Assembly: GCF_905147045.1 (NCBI RefSeq)
Contig: NC_065902.1
Coordinates: 7,509,377-7,573,376, forward strand
Reading direction: 5' to 3'
Length of the DNA: 64,000 nt
Origin: Nymphalis io
Lineage: Eukaryota > Arthropoda > Insecta > Lepidoptera > Nymphalidae
In this document: piece by piece, positions 11,486 to 24,405 of the stretch
How positions within the stretch are numbered: the first letter of the stretch is position 1
Layout: every line of letters starts with the position of its first letter
Position numbers and translations under genes: made by a program
The notes under the pieces: model-generated
What the model saw: the letters and a program-made list of their open reading frames with translations, nothing else
Told to the model about the DNA's origin: nothing
Database searches by the model: none

Positions 11486-13701
11486 GTATTCTTTCTCCGT
11501 CACTGCACGAATAAAATTAATATTATTAACCTTCATTTTACCGTTAATTTTATAATATCTATAAATTGTCATTTTAATATAGAATGCTTCTCGAAAGCAC
11601 GATTTTAAAAGTCTTCTATATTCCCTTAAGTGCAGATATGCGTTAAATTAAAACATTTCAAGAGAGGTCCAAATATTATTAAATCGCAGATAAGAATAAG
11701 TTCGTTGGAAATTGGAAAAGTTGATTAATGAATTCCTATTGTGGTTGTCAGAAGATCCTCGAGTTGATAGTGGGCGACAGATTTTGAGGCAAGGCTGCAT
11801 GAAAGCAAAATTTTGTTATGTTAAAGAATAAGGTCATTAGAATAACCATTAATATATTTATTGATTTGCAGCACAATTGGTCCTCTTAAATTATTCTCTT
11901 TAATTTCCATTAAAATTGCTCTTTAATAATTTGACGTTTTAAATAATAATTAAATATGTCATAGTTTATATTTAAAATATATAGAGACGTACATGATACG
12001 TACACGTATATTGTTAATTTTTTAAATAATAAATTAATTATATTATATAGTACGTTATCTTATTTATTAAAGCGAAGAATTAAACAAATAATTCACACTT
12101 AGAATAACCCGATGTTCCGGCATCACTACCCGATGTCGTAGGTGCCGAGGAAGAGATTTTGTTAAGAATCCATAAATCGAAAAATTGAACGTCTCGTCAC
12201 TTGTAGGGTAGGAAAGAATCAACCCACCACCAAAACTGTTAAAAAACAAGGAAGTTTGACTTCAGACAGGCCAGCTGTAAATGTCTGATGAAACTGAATG
12301 AACGATGATGATACTGATGAAATAAAAATTAATAACCTAATTTGTAATGAAATGCTATAATTACCCATTCAATAAATGACAACACTCATTACTAATTATT
12401 AATTACTTAACGTTTCGCATTGAGCATAACGAAATAATTCAAATTCCTTCAGACAGTTGCTGAAAGTATTTTAAAGTTAAATAAGAATTGATTTTATACC
12501 AATGTTAAAGTTAGGTAGACTGAAAATGTAAATATTTCTAATTAACTAAAAAAGATACTTTTATTTCTAACTAAATAATGAGGTTTAATAATGAAAAAAA
12601 AGAAATTTTTATAATATTGTTATAATTCCAATAATTTTACTATTTCATTTTACTAAATCTAAGAAAAAACAGTGCTTATAGTTTGAAGTACAATAATGTT
12701 ATAATTAGTTATAATGTTAAAGTTTGCGAATATGAGAAATTACAAGTGTAAAACCCTGTTAGCAACTCTCCAAAGGGCAAAGACCTCTTCATTGTAACAT
12801 TGTAAGTAATGTTACTTACATTACTTAGGTCGCGTGTAACTCCTTTGTGTGTATTACAAATCATAATTTAAACTAAGATAATTCATTAAAATAATTATAT
12901 CTTTATTATATTTCAATAATAAAATAATTATATTCATTTGTTCATATACATGAATATTAGTTCAGAAACTATTATTCCATTTGAAGTTGTCATGTTAATA
13001 CGAATATGTTACGACTTTACAATTAAGCTTATATAGCGAACGTTAATTATTATTTATTTTAAATAACTTTGAATGTACTGTTAATGTCAAAGGTTTTAAT
13101 AATTTAGTAATATTATAGACATTATTATATACTTATTGTAATATACAGTTGTATATTTAGTACAATACATTATGTATAGTAAACTCCAGTTAAGTTCCAA
13201 TTGTTGGACACAGCCTCAGAAAAGCCTCAGAAAGTACGCTGTTCCGAATTAATTCTGATAGATAAAATAGATAGATATTTATTCTTTACTCTCGAATACG
13301 AAATTAATTGTAAACACAATCTCAGCACCTTGAGAATTCATTGGTGCTCACTTGATTTATCAAAAGCTGCTTTTCAACAAAAAGTTATTTAAAAATAATT
13401 AATGTTCACAGAATTTAGCGTTATATTTAATGAGAGATACAACAGAATGGTAAGAACTCTAATTTTTTTATTAAATTATATTTTTATAATACGACATAAA
13501 ATAGACATTTTCTATCTATCATTTTATTTATAAGTATATGAATTTCAAAATAAAAAAGTAGTAGTAAAGTGCTGTTGCTGTGATATTAAGTAATATTAAT
13601 TAAAATAAATTTATAATAGAATGTAAAATGAAATAATCCTGTGAATCGCGTGGGATTTGGTATACGTAACAGGTATTTTCCATTTTTAATTTTTTTTGCA
13701 C
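11486..13701. other. Intergenic AT-rich DNA downstream of the receptor gene
   Basis: No gene was identified. Short open frames at 12067-12249 and 13201-13392 lack any family resemblance. A minus-strand AATAAA (plus TTTATT, 13523-13528) lies about 175 bp past the receptor's stop codon and is a candidate polyadenylation signal for it. Confidence 0.5.
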
Positions 13702-16700
13702 TTAATTACCTGTAGACAGATCCTTCGGCAGTGAAATCTTGAATTGTAGCAAAACAATGAGATAAATAGCTATCATACTTATAGCCTGAAACAGAAAATA
13801 TACTTATTTATTGTCATAAAAAAGCAGTTTCGATATACGTACTTAATTTACAAATCAATCTATTCAATGTTATATGAAAGTTCGTACTGTAGATATCGTT
13901 GATGTTATCGATCTGTTGTTCGTTACTCTTAACTGCGTTGGTTTATTTCGTTGACGTCAGCTGTATGTACGAGTATGTAGAGAGGTATATGGCTTAATTA
14001 TGTTTACTGTAGATTTGTACAATATTAAAAATTAAAAACCTTTTTTTTAAACGCTGTATGGAATAAGGTCCAACTATTATATAAAGATCTGTAATAGTTT
14101 AGTCAGCAATTTTTTAGTTTCTAGCTTTTTGTAGTGTAAGTGGGACAGTCATTTAGGTCATGTTAATAATTGATCGTAGCGTTTTAAATTGATATACTAT
14201 AACAAGTTATGATATGGTTAACTTTAATAAGAGTTCGATTACATTAATACTTTATTAAAGTAGCTAAAAGTCTGATCTGTCTAAATAATTTTAAATTCAA
14301 TCCTGACGAGACGAGCTCAGTGTCGGGTGTTACAGTACTGTGCGGCTTTCAGTTTCAGCTTCATTAGCGGACTCCATTACTGTTGATGTCGCCTTAGTGT
14401 ATAATTTACCTTTTATAATAATGTCAGAAGTAATATTTTCTTGGATAATGTTTTGATTTTGTAATTATAATTAAACAAAAGAACTTAAGGTAAAAAGAAT
14501 TTGGCTATATTTTACTTATTTTAGTTAAAAATTATATAAGACAAGGCTTTAGAATTTTAATTTTAATAAAATCAAAACTAGTTTGAAAGTTGTCTATAAC
14601 AAAATGTGTACAGACATAGACCATTTTTCCTTAGGTCCTCGGTCCATTTAGATTAGTAAATAGAAAAGTAAAACAACAAATTTTATTATTATTGTTTTGT
14701 TTTAAATTATTTTGAAAATGTATTTCATTATTTGCGAACTAATATTGAGTAATATTTGTACTTACCATGATGTTACAATGCAATGCAAATGTTTCATTGT
14801 GTCTTGCTATTCCAGTGTGTTTAATTGAACAATTCTAATGTAATTAATTTTAATATTATATATAATTTATACTTTATAATTATTAATTGTTTATACTACT
14901 TAGTTCGTAATTAATCAAATTATTAATTTATGCTCATAATTTTATCTCATATCTTTTCTATTTAAATTGTATGTACCTGCTCAATAATATTTCTTTAGAA
15001 TGTGAAACTTTACTAGTCGCACTACAAGTACTAAATTTAATGTGTTATATATACTGTTTGTTTTCCAAAAATTCAATTTAATTATTCCATTAATATAGTC
15101 AGTACGCTCCCACTCTCTATTTAGGATATACATATTATTACAAGAGTTCGGTATTCATATTTCAACGAATATTATTTTAGCTTAACATAATATTATTACA
15201 ATAACCCAACATAATATTTTTGTTCATGCATATGTTTAATTTTGTGTTAAGCTTTTTTAAAATACAACTTTCGCAATACATTTTTTGTTATCTTGTTTTA
15301 TGTTGTAATTCCAAACTATCAATTTAAATTGTAGTATATGAATGACTTACCGATGTTAAAAGTTCTCTATTAACGTGTGCATATCCCTTAAGGCTAACAA
15401 CAGCTGGATTCATTTCTATCGCTTGAATAAAATGATCGATCTATCAAAACAAAACAAGAATGAATATATTAAATAATAAACACAATATTTGAATATTTAA
15501 TGACTTATATATTTCTTTGAATATTTTACCTCTTTCTGTGTTGGTCGATCCACTGATAGGACATCTATTGATAGTAAGGTGTCTTGCACTCCAGCTGCTA
15601 CCTTTTAATAGAAATAAAAAAAAAAAAATAGTGCATCATTATTAAAAAATTGAGAAACACATATATGATTTTGTATGTTTCGAATTTTTGTTTTTATTTC
15701 TATTTTTTTATCGATTGACCCACAGAGAAGATATTTATACCTGTTTTGTCGTCGACTATTTATAGGTATATAGATAGTATAGATTTAGTATTTTTAATCT
15801 AAAAAGAACGTCGCTATCCGCTAAAAATCGCTTTAAAGAGCTTAAAAGCGTATCGACAAACATATTGTCTGACTATACTAATGTTATTTAATTATGTATT
15901 GGGTTTTAACACTAATAATAGGAAGAGATAACCTTGGGGGTAAAAACATCTGAACAAACAAATACACTTACGCTTCAAAGTTGTTTTTATAAATAAGAAT
16001 GTAATCATTTTGAAAGCCAGGACACTGCTCAAACATCAGATGTTTGTGCTTAAGAAATACATGTCTTTTCATTTAGACTTGATAATATGTATCGTCTCAA
16101 TTGCAAATTTTATATTATACTTATATTTTAATGAAAACATATTGAGGGAACCTCCATGTGCCTGATGAAAATTCTGGTACATGTGTATCCAGCCAGCATT
16201 GGAGCAGCGTACTGAAATAAGCCCAACCGTGGGACATTTACACAGTTTATTTTAATTAATTATTTACCTTAAGCGTTGATTTATGAGAGCAGTCAGCAAA
16301 AATAAAAAGCAAAGTAGAGCAGTATAGCGCATCAACAAAAAGACCCATCTCCTTGAAACTGAATCCGAAGCCGTGATCCACAATCTCTGACAACGCCCCG
16401 TATACCGCAATCGTTATATTGAAGAACCTAAATAAATTCAGTTGATTATATTAAGCCAGTTCTACACGTCTGCGATGTGCTGATTTGTCTTTGTTTATTA
16501 CATTTAAAAACTGTATTCGTTTTATCCTAAACCTATCCATTAAGCGATTTTAACCATAACATTTTAGTGTCTATTACAAGTATTTTATATATGTAATAAA
16601 ATATTCAAAATATATTTTATAAATTGGTCGTTATACAGATGTATATGTTCTTAAACAATGAATATGCAATAGTCAATACAAACAGGTACTCACATGAACA

Positions 16701-19700
16701 AACAATATGTAGAGTAGGTACGAGCATATGCGTTCCCAAGTGATTGCAGAAGCTCTGATAGATTTAGCCAGAGATAACGGTAGCTTGATATAAGATTCGC
16801 TGTGCATTCAATGTGCACGTCCTGGTGATCAAATAGCAATTTAGTGAGCTCGAAGTATTTTTACTTACTTATTATTTGATATTTCATTTTAATAAGTAGC
16901 TACACGAGTTTTGTTGCTACATTTTTAAAGTATAATTCTTTAATTCTAAAAGATAATAGCATTTATTAAATTTTTTACTTGAAAAATGTTTCAAATTTTC
17001 TGTTCTTTTATGATTAATTTCATAGTATTTTTTTTTAGTCTATAAGGAAATATTTATAATATAACGCGGACAAAGTAAGCATGGGCGTAGCGTAACTGAG
17101 GTAGTGTTTTAAAGGGCATTATTGATTCCGCTTCGGCCTTATTTGTTTAGTCCTTAGTTCTACTAAAGTAAACTTAGCAATATGAGCAATACATTTCGTT
17201 AGAACTAAATTTAACTGAATGTATTACCCTCCGAAAACATTCTGAAAGGCTTTGAGATGCAATTTTAATTCCCTTGCAGTTGATGTACCACAAAGCGCAG
17301 TTCATGTTTATCATGGTTATTATGTGATAGTAAGCCGTTGTATGTCGGAGCAAGAACCCATCCAATAGTGCACATAAACTGAGAAGAAAGCAGATAGCCA
17401 AAAGCAAACAGCCTACACTTATGATGACGATAGTAGTTTTTAGATTTGGAAACTGAAGGTTTTCTCCAGTTACCCTATAATATCTCACCTAAAAATATTA
17501 AATATTATTAATTATTTTTGTTGTTTTGTTTAAATAATCACACAAATTGCTAACAAAAGAGACAACATACCAAAAAGCTGTACATATTATAAAAAATACA
17601 TACTAGATGAATTTAAGTCACGTTTATATAAGTTTAGTTCACAAGTAACGTAACTAAGTAAAAAAATTCGGCCCTTACTTGAAACTTTCCCCAATTGGTT
17701 TTATAAATGGCTACTTGATGTGCGACGCCCCAGCCAACGAAAGGAATCCAAAAGTGAGGGACCAGAAATGCGACAAATAGAATGGAATAAATGTAATCAT
17801 CGAATTTTTTAATAGAACGTAGAATCGTAATTCGTTCATAACCAACTATAAGAACAATACCAGTCGTTACTATGTAAAAAAATATAGCATAAGCCGTCGC
17901 TCGAGATTTCCAACTAAATGTTATTGTACCTGAAAGTAATTGTGCCATTTTTAATATATTAATTAGTTTTAAGCATAGTATGCTAGAATTGAAATTATTA
18001 AATGACAATATTACATATTTATGAAAGATAAAAATGTGTATTTAATATATTTTGTACCAGGCCTGGATCGTGTGATAGGCATAACTGCTAAAGCTCTAAA
18101 TAGCACTAAAAGCAGTTTGTGATCCCTGTAAAATTGATCGTGTATCTCACAAGTGTCGCCATCTTGTGACGATAGCAGGTTACGTTGTTCTCGTTCCTGT
18201 AAACTTCTAAAATATTAGGTACTGTAAATTCGGTTTATTCGTTGGCATCAGTTAAGGCCAAAAATATAATTAATTTTATGTATGACAATTGAGAAAATCT
18301 AAATTATTCATAATTTGAAACATTATCCAAAATAACAAAGATAGAAAAGTGTTGATATAACGCATCCTCAGCCTCTCCTGTGCTTTGCTCCGCTCGTGGC
18401 TCGGCGGAGCTCTCATCAGGGGGCGAATCTCGCCCCGCCGCACTCCTTGCTAGTGCGTACGGCAACGCAAAGCCATCCCGGCTGCCGTCCTCCTTAGGGC
18501 CGTCTGAAATAGGACACGCGAGGCCCCCACCACCCGCAACCACGGCCCCAGGGTTACGCCCTATCTTTTAAGCCCCGGGCGTTTGGGCTACGGGAACGCC
18601 GAGACAACGCCGTCGTCGTCTCCGCCGAGCAGGTTCGGCCCTTTCCCGTTCCCGCTCCGCCGTCTCCTTCTGGACCATGACGGTCTCACAGAATCAGGCT
18701 ACGGCCCCCCACGCCGATTCCCTGCAAAGCATCGCCGACACGATTGCTCACAGGGATAGGTCTTGTCCGACTCGGACCAGGATCTCCCTCTTCGCACTCC
18801 ACGCGGGGCACACCTCCAACGTATGCTGAACGGTGTCCCGGCCCACGTCATAGTGTTGACACATCGCCGTCGATTTGCGTCCGATCTTACACAGGTATTC
18901 ACATTCCACAACAACCGTGACCGATCATTACCTGAGTAAGTCGGATCCCGACCGAACCTTTTTTTTTAACGCTGCGAAAACGCGTTACGCGTTTCCCCCA
19001 CGGGAACAGTGGGGGGTATGTGGGGCTCGCCGGTGTCCAAGGCGCCGAGTGCGCCCATATCGGAATACCCACTTAAAAACCAGCGGTACCCTTTCCATCT
19101 TAACGAGGAGCGCCACGGGATCGCTTTGGCATGCTACCGTGACGCTCTGACGTCACAAGTGCACCCTAACGCAACGGAAGTTTTTTTTGTTATTAGCACA
19201 ATAAAATATATTTTATTCGTAATCGGTCTTTATTAAAAACTTATCACAATAAATATCTTTACATATCTGTCTTTTTTTAATATAAACCAAAAAAATTTAA
19301 AGTAGTAGTCACTACAACTTACAAAATAATAAAAAAATGTCACAGAATCATCAATAGTCATGATTGTTTCAATTATCGAGATCATTCGGGCTTACTTTTA
19401 CTATTAAATATAATTATAGTTTTCGCAGAGAATTATTATATTTTATACACTCAGTTCTGATCTGTCGATCCTATGCCGTTCCACAATGATGACATATAGA
19501 AATGTCTTTTTGAGGCGTCAAATCGTAATAATGAACACCAAAACTAACATGTCTTATTCCTTTAGGAATCCTTTAATATATATTGTATTGATCATAACAA
19601 CATAAAATTGTAAGCCGTAAGCAAGATTGTTTTTTTTTGTATAAAGTGCTTAATTTTTGTTATATGTATGTAGTGCCAGAAAAAAAGCAAATAAATAACC

Positions 19701-19916
19701 AAAAGTAATATTTAATAATAAACTTGAACATTTTCACAATGAGACATCTAATTATATCACTCTTATAGAGACTCGAATACGTTAAAAAGTACAATTTTCA
19801 CTTACGTAATCCTTTTGAGTTTTTTCATAAATTACGTTATTCAATTGGACGTGTCTCATATCGTTACCTAAAAGAGAATTGTTTATTCCCTCATCAAATA
19901 AGTGGTCAGGTATCAT
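13702..19916 (-). CDS. Gustatory receptor, CO2-receptor subfamily (nine exons)
   Basis: A seven-helix insect chemoreceptor of 431 residues. Exons (high to low): 19806-19916, 18058-18196, 17679-17929, 17228-17488, 16694-16821, 16268-16427, 15530-15601, 15351-15440, 13702-13785. All junctions are GT/AG and the phases agree throughout. Recognisable blocks are FYRDHKLLLVLFRA (about residues 59-72), PHFWIPFVGWGVAHQVA in exon 3, RYYRVTG in exon 4, YRYLWLNLSELLQSLGNAYA in exon 5, NPAVVSLKGYAHVNRELLTS in exon 8 and IYLIVLLQFK in exon 9. From family knowledge this pattern belongs to the conserved Gr1-Gr3 group of moths and butterflies, related to Drosophila Gr21a/Gr63a, which act together in dendrites of CO2-sensing neurons. 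Which of the three it is I cannot tell. The start ATG at 19914-19916 is chosen because the frame runs into exon 2 in phase 0 and a TATA box lies 65 bp upstream; ATG at 19857-19859 is an in-frame alternative. Intron 1 carries R1-like LINE debris and intron 6 a SINE scrap. Confidence 0.88.
16144..16249 (+). repeat. SINE family A fragment in a receptor intron
   Basis: A diverged 3' part of SINE family A, recognisable by ACATGTGTATCCAGCCAGCATTGGAGCAGCGT and CCGTGGGACATTTACACAG. It lies antisense in the intron between receptor exons 6 and 7, 19 bp from the exon 6 donor. Confidence 0.6.
18350..18958 (-). pseudogene. R1-like LINE, decayed ORF2 C-terminus and 3' UTR
   Basis: On the minus strand an open stretch ending at 18748 carries the spacing C-x13-C/H pattern of an R1-type C-terminal zinc motif: CKIGRKSTAMCQHYDVG, then DTVQHTLEVCPAW, then KREILVRVG. 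A TGA stops it at 18748-18750 and a second TGA follows about 50 bp later, after which an arginine-rich tail continues to a TAA. The fragment then runs into the family 3' UTR shared with 6541-6808. It is much more GC-rich than the host introns. It sits in intron 1 of the gustatory receptor, in the same orientation as the gene, and is 5' truncated. R1 clade is inferred from the C-terminal motif only. Confidence 0.65.
18959..19185 (-). mobile_element. Unclassified GC-rich retroelement 3' end
   Basis: Immediately beyond the R1-like fragment the plus strand shows a T run at 18959-18967 (an A tail on the minus strand), followed by GC-rich sequence with ACGCGTTACGCGTTTCCCCC and GGGGCTCGCCGGTGTCC. 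This looks like the 3' end of a second retroelement abutting or nested in the first. I recall similar wording from lepidopteran genomes but cannot name the family. AT-rich intron resumes near 19185. Confidence 0.45.
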
Positions 19917-19980
19917 GTTTAAGTGAAAATTCACTCTGAAAAGCGCAGATGAAATGTCAGAGGCTAATAAATGGATGTCC

Positions 19981-19988
19981 TTTATATA
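19981..19988 (-). promoter_or_regulatory. TATA box of the gustatory receptor gene
   Basis: The minus strand reads GCCTATATAAAGG here. It lies 65 bp upstream of the proposed start codon at 19916, which would place transcription start near 19955 and give a short leader of about 40 bases. The position supports the start-codon choice but has not been shown to function. Confidence 0.55.
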
Positions 19989-22249
19989 GGCAAGGTGACA
20001 TTATCGAATAAGTAAACAAGGCGTAAAATATCGTGGCATATTTACATTAAATTTGAAAGCAAACAACGGCGGAAGCCTCTGAATTTTAATGTTCTTAAGT
20101 TAACGACTGTAGGCAAAAGTCATTACCAAGTTGTGTTTTGTCGATTTTATATTCTGGACGTAGCGATTACTTACCTAAATCGTATTAAACATTTTGTGTT
20201 TCTAACAATTTTATTTTTTCTTCTCTGGACGTTATATTTGGTTTTTCTTATTCCTTTTTTATATATTATATGTTACTTTAAACTCCCAACTCATTGAATT
20301 AAAATAATTTTATTAGGGCCTGCGTAATTGCATTACACGTTTTTCCTGAAACGCATTAAAATGTGTTTCAATGTCAATACAAATACGTATTGGCATTAGA
20401 ACACATTGTAACGATTCCTTACAGAGTCAATTTGATGCCAACTATGCCAACTAAAATGTAATATATTTCCAGGCACATTGCCTGTTATTTTATAGCCTCA
20501 CGTATTCTTTAAGCCGAACCAGAATTTATACCTAACCAGACAAGCTTACAGAAAGGTTTATCACCAATTAAGTTAAGCCTCGGTAAATATTTCTCTGTAT
20601 AAGTTGTATATAATAATAAGATATATATCTATAAGTAATAATTATCTACTCGTAATAGTAAAAACTATAGTTACCTAATTATCATCTAACGTTCTTTTAA
20701 TTTACTCAAATTAACCTAGTAAGAGCTTGATAATTTTTATACCTAGAGATTAAACTTTTAAAATCAATACAGACCCACGACGCTTAAGTTTTGCGCTACG
20801 AATTTAAAGGGTATCATTTTCGCTTGTTTTGCAGCGTGCGTCAAAATCATCTCGAAATCGAAGACAATCTCAAGAAGCAGAAGTCCGTTTAATTTTATCC
20901 CTTTGATTAATTACACTATTCAAATACCATTTATTTATTTAATTTTTTAAATTGCACATGAGCTGGCGTCGCTTACATGTAATCGATCAAAATTATCTGT
21001 GTATGATTTATATAGTAACGATAGTATTGTGAGGGGAATAGAAAAGAGGTTATAATTGGAATGGAGTGGTGTAGCGGTGAGATGACCCCTCACCGAGAGG
21101 AGAGGAGCAAGTTTTGACTAATATTAAATTAAATTTGAATTGTGATCTTTTTGCGAACAGTTGCTAGAAAAGACAAAACGAACGGAATAAACAAATGATT
21201 TTTAAAGTTGTATTAAGAGTACCTATTAGTTTTAGTATCTACTTATAATCTTACATACTTTCGTTAATATTTCGTTGCTTGGCAGAAGTGTTAAATATTT
21301 TCAAAATATATGCCTTCAGATATTATCAGACTATTTGCCTGTAACTATGACTCGTTTATTTTTGTTCCTACCAAGGTACAGACAAATCAGCGTGGAGACG
21401 TTTGTGCGTTTGTAGTAATTAATGGTCGGATAATAAAAAAAAAAAACATTTCTTTATTTTTATATGTTGAAACGGGAAGGTAATAATGATAACAGTATAT
21501 CAATAATCGAATGTATATTTATATCTTAATACTTTTTCCAATCCACAACTGTTATCTTCCGTTGTCATGGCCACATCATCTCATCCGTTATTTTAGTTGT
21601 CATAGCAACATTTTTGTACAAAAACGAATGACGTTCCGAAATGAGCCGATCAGGTATTAAGTTCTGATGTCACTCAAATGTGACGCCAGTAATGGTTACA
21701 GGCAGCCTTTGTGGATAGTTGTAGCTTTAACTGTCGTGCATGGCATAGCATGACTTGGCTTGGCTTGGCTTGGCTTGGATTGGCTTGTGTGGCGTGGCGA
21801 TATGTAGCGTGGCATTATCGTGGCGTTACAATGTAATTACATTGTAATTAATATTAAAAAGCGTAAACGTATATTGAATTATCAATTTCTACAGCTCCAG
21901 ACAGTTCATAGTCATCCTAATCCGAAAAATCATGTATTCATTCTTATGTTGTATCTAAATCCCCGTCTCTACTGCTTATTTAATTTACATCCAATAGAAT
22001 TTCTCTACAGCTATAGCATTAAATAAATATTCAGATAATTATACATATAACGGCATTCACATTAGATACATTGTGACATATTTTTGCGGTATAAGTTTTC
22101 ACTCGTCTTCAAATATTTTCTAGTAGTTTAAATTCAGGATAATTAAATTCTAATTAAGAATAACATTCTTATGAATCAAATAACAAGAATTGGTGAACTC
22201 AAACAAACAACGAAGTAATTACTTTAAAAAGAATTATAAACAAAATAGC
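19989..22249. other. Intergenic, with a short CTTGG tandem repeat
   Basis: No gene was seen between the receptor and the Jockey-like fragment. 21754-21786 is a pentamer tandem repeat (CTTGG, about six units, the last ones imperfect), followed by a degenerate GTGGCGTGGC stretch to about 21826. Confidence 0.6.
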
Positions 22250-22682
22250 TTTTTTTTTATATGCGCCGGGATGGCAAATGACTACTCCACCTGATGGTAA
22301 GTGGTAGTAGAGTCCAAACGCGACGACGGCCAGTACAGTCGGGAAGAATGTTCTATACTAGCCGTCCCCGCCTTGCCGGCCCGCAAGATGCCTCTTCACG
22401 CCTCGTTAGAAGGAACCCGGGTTGTAAGAGGAGGGGAACACGTGAGCTGGTAAGGAATTCCATTTTTTGGAAGTGCGACAAAGAAAGGAGTTGCCAAATT
22501 TCTTTGTGCGCGATGGAATTGATATCACAGTTAGGCGGTGACATCGAGGGCCAGCTCGCGTAGATTTATGAAGGAAGGGGGAAGCAGGATTTAGAGAGAA
22601 TAATTCCTCAGAGCACTCGCCGTGATACAGTTGATAGAAAGCGCTCAGCGCTGCTATCTCTCGACGCAATTGTAAAGGTTCA
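22250..22682 (-). mobile_element. Jockey-like LINE, 5'-truncated copy 2
   Basis: The 3' end of the same family as 7871-11485, sharing the T run, the ATATGCGCCGGGATGGCAAA block and the ORF2 C-terminus. The coding frame (minus, about 22669 to 22406) reads REIAAL, FYQLYHGECSEELFSL and KKFGNSFLCR and then stops at a TAA (22406-22408) where the 7.9 kb copy has AAA. It retains the GAG codon that is mutated to TAG in that copy. Homology ends abruptly near 22682 after AATTGTAAAGGTTCA, as expected of incomplete reverse transcription. Confidence 0.85.
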
Positions 22683-23627
22683 TGACACTGTAACGCTACT
22701 TATGCGAGTTCGAAACAAGTGGTTGCTAGCGCAAGCTGATTTCATTTCCGTTTTAATCATTGTACACACCACAAACGCAATAACGTATCCAAGCTTATTT
22801 ACCTGTACAACGTATGAACAAGTCATACAGAAATTTTGGCTTCTCAATTACATAGTGGTTTTAGTTTGTTAACTAGGAAAGCCGTTTCAATTGTCCTATA
22901 TACACTACTAATCACTAGGCTTTTTAAGAAAAAGCAGTTGTATACCTTATTAATTTAATTTATTACAAGAAACAATAAATATAACATATCCGATATCATT
23001 TAATCAAAATACAAACATATCACAGTTATCTCATATAAAATTATGTAATATGAACAAAACTTATTTAATTTATTAACAAAGTATGAATAATTTCACTATA
23101 AAAATATATTTTTGTTAACGATAATAAATGTTGTGTACACTTTTTTATAAATATATTAATGCAAAAATTGTTTGACTTAAATGAAAGCTTTGTATATTTA
23201 GCATAAAATTTAATACCATAGACAATGATAGTTTCACACACACAAACATACTAAAAATCAGGCTTTGCAAGACATTTTCTAATAGTGTTTCAATTTTACT
23301 TCATGAGAACAATTTATTGTAATTTATGATCATTAATATTAAACTAGTCCACTTAGGTAGTCCACTTAAAATCTTAAATACATTAACAATATATTTTATA
23401 AATAATGCACATTTAGAAAAAAACTAACGTCTCCAAACTTGATTTTACAATTACAACCGATTTAAATATAATAATAAAATCAATATCTCAACAACTTAGT
23501 GATTTTGATAGCAAATAATACTTTAACTATAGTGTTATTATTACAATAGTTTATTGTTACATAAATAATATTATTATAGTAAAATAAACAAAGCTACCTT
23601 TAATGTGGTACTGTGGTACTGTGGTAC
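22683..23627. other. Intergenic or CHMP2B 3' flank, nothing identified
   Basis: Very AT-rich sequence without a recognisable gene or repeat. It may include distal 3' UTR of CHMP2B, whose stop codon is at 24406, but no transcript end can be fixed. Confidence 0.45.
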
Positions 23628-23926
23628 ATGTGGTAGAGCTTTGTGCAAGCTCGTCTGGGTAGGTACCACCCACTCATCAGATATTCTACCGCAAAACAGC
23701 AGTACTTGGTATTGTTGTGTTCCGGTTTGAAGGGTGAGTGAGCCAGTGTAATTACAGGCACAAGGGACATAACATCTTAGTTCCCAAGGTTGGTAGCGCA
23801 TTGGTGATGTAAGCGATGGTTAACATTTCTTACAATGCCAATGTCTAAGGGCGTTTGGTGACCACTTAGCATCAGGTGGCCCATATGCTCGTCCGCCTTC
23901 CTATTCTATAAAAAAAAAAAAAAAAA
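23628..23926 (+). repeat. A-tailed non-autonomous retroelement, full-length copy B2
   Basis: A near full-length copy of the ~290 bp family. It starts at TGGTAGAGCTTTGTGCAAGC, passes GTAGGTACCACCCACTCATC and GGGTGAGTGAGCCAGTGTAA, and ends TTCCTATTCTAT plus about 17 A. The close match to copy B3 (32738-33028) suggests fairly recent insertion. It lies about 480 bp past the CHMP2B stop codon, in antisense. Confidence 0.85.
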
Positions 23927-24405
23927 TGTAAACCAAAATACCTTTTGGTGTTGCTCTGCTCTGCAATAACCACCTACCAGTACTTAGAAAATTTCAAACA
24001 ACTGTGAAACTATTTTCATTACTACATTATATGTGTATATAAATTCTTAATCACTAATTTCAATTCGAAACTTAAATAAATAAAAATAAAAGTTGTCTAT
24101 ACAGAGATATATATCATTAGGTATTATACCATAATTCTGAGACAGATTAAATTCATTCTTATATGAATAGTTGTTAAAAATAATCAAATCTCATATTGTA
24201 TAAACCATATTTGTAATTAAATAAAACATGAATCTAACAAGTCAATATTTCATTGTATAAGGATAAAAATTAATTAATTCAATTTTGTAAACTGTCAAAA
24301 CATATTTCTTAAAGAGTTGTTGCAGTGTAGTTACTTAAAGTTTTTTGGACAGTCACTTTTGTTATTAAATTTAAGTTACATTTGCTTATTATATATGCAT
24401 AAGCT
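23927..24405. other. CHMP2B 3' flank
   Basis: AT-rich sequence directly downstream of the CHMP2B stop codon on the minus strand. It probably contains its 3' UTR. No polyadenylation signal can be assigned with confidence. Confidence 0.45.
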
